In this document: piece after piece, positions 6,224 to 6,239 of the stretch
Position numbering within the stretch: position 1 is the stretch's first letter
Layout: each line of letters opens with the position of its first letter
Assembly: GCA_023423215.1 (NCBI GenBank)
Contig: JAFAFZ010000452.1
Span: forward strand, 1-6,239
Reading direction: 5' to 3'
DNA length: 6,239 bases
Source of the DNA: Actinomycetes bacterium
GTDB lineage: Bacteria > Actinomycetota > Acidimicrobiia > Acidimicrobiales > Microtrichaceae
Made by a program: the position numbers and the translations under genes
Notes under the pieces: model-generated
The model's input: only the letters and a program-made list of their open reading frames with translations
Databases searched by the model: none
Told to the model about the DNA's origin: nothing

Positions 6224-6239
6224 GGGCGCTCCGCGGTCC
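6224..6239 (-). promoter_or_regulatory. Partial leader of the CLC-F gene with its ribosome binding site
   Basis: Only 16 bases of upstream sequence are present. They contain GGAG (6229-6232) five bases before the ATG. Nothing can be said about a promoter or fluoride riboswitch, which would lie beyond the edge. Confidence 0.45.

Overview
The window is a very GC-rich, densely coding chromosomal segment in which every supported gene lies on the minus strand. Strong G/C preference at third codon positions, a probable coenzyme F420-dependent luciferase-like enzyme, GTG starts and a CsoR-type copper operator together point to an actinobacterium (Actinomycetota). The genus cannot be read from the sequence.

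Layout in the direction of transcription (high to low coordinates): (1) 6223-4946, a CLC-superfamily antiporter of the fluoride-exporting CLC-F subgroup. (2) 4962-4869, a compact control region with a -35/-10 pair, a CsoR-type palindrome (ATACCCTAGGGGGGTAT) between them, and an inverted repeat in the leader. The palindrome contains the stop codon of the CLC gene. (3) 4868-2180, a three-gene copper unit: the CopZ-type chaperone, an unlabelled 47-codon membrane micropeptide, and the Cu(I) P1B-type ATPase CopA. These are joined by two GTGA stop/start overlaps. (4) 2160-1261, an LLM-class F420-dependent oxidoreductase of the TIGR03560 type, only 19 nt after copA. (5) 1192-26, a multi-pass membrane protein of the lysylphosphatidylglycerol-synthase TM / flippase-like family, separated by 68 bp that hold a weak hairpin and a possible leaderless promoter.

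How the genes work together: excess cytosolic Cu(I) would release a CsoR-type repressor (not encoded here) from the operator, switching on copZ, the micropeptide and copA. CopZ would deliver Cu(I) to CopA, which exports it with ATP. The micropeptide is translationally locked between them and is probably membrane-anchored next to the pump. The CLC-F protein would deal with fluoride, a separate toxic ion; its own control region lies almost entirely beyond the right edge. The oxidoreductase and flippase-like genes have no obvious mechanistic link to copper, although the oxidoreductase is close enough to copA to be co-transcribed.

No RNA gene, mobile element, CRISPR array or gene-free stretch over 300 bases is present. 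The longest non-coding stretches are the 77 bp before copZ and the 68 bp before the flippase-like gene. Bases 1-25 and 6224-6239 are short flanks in which little can be read. The most interesting items are the micropeptide, the operator embedded in a stop codon, and an atypical anion-site motif in the CLC-F protein.
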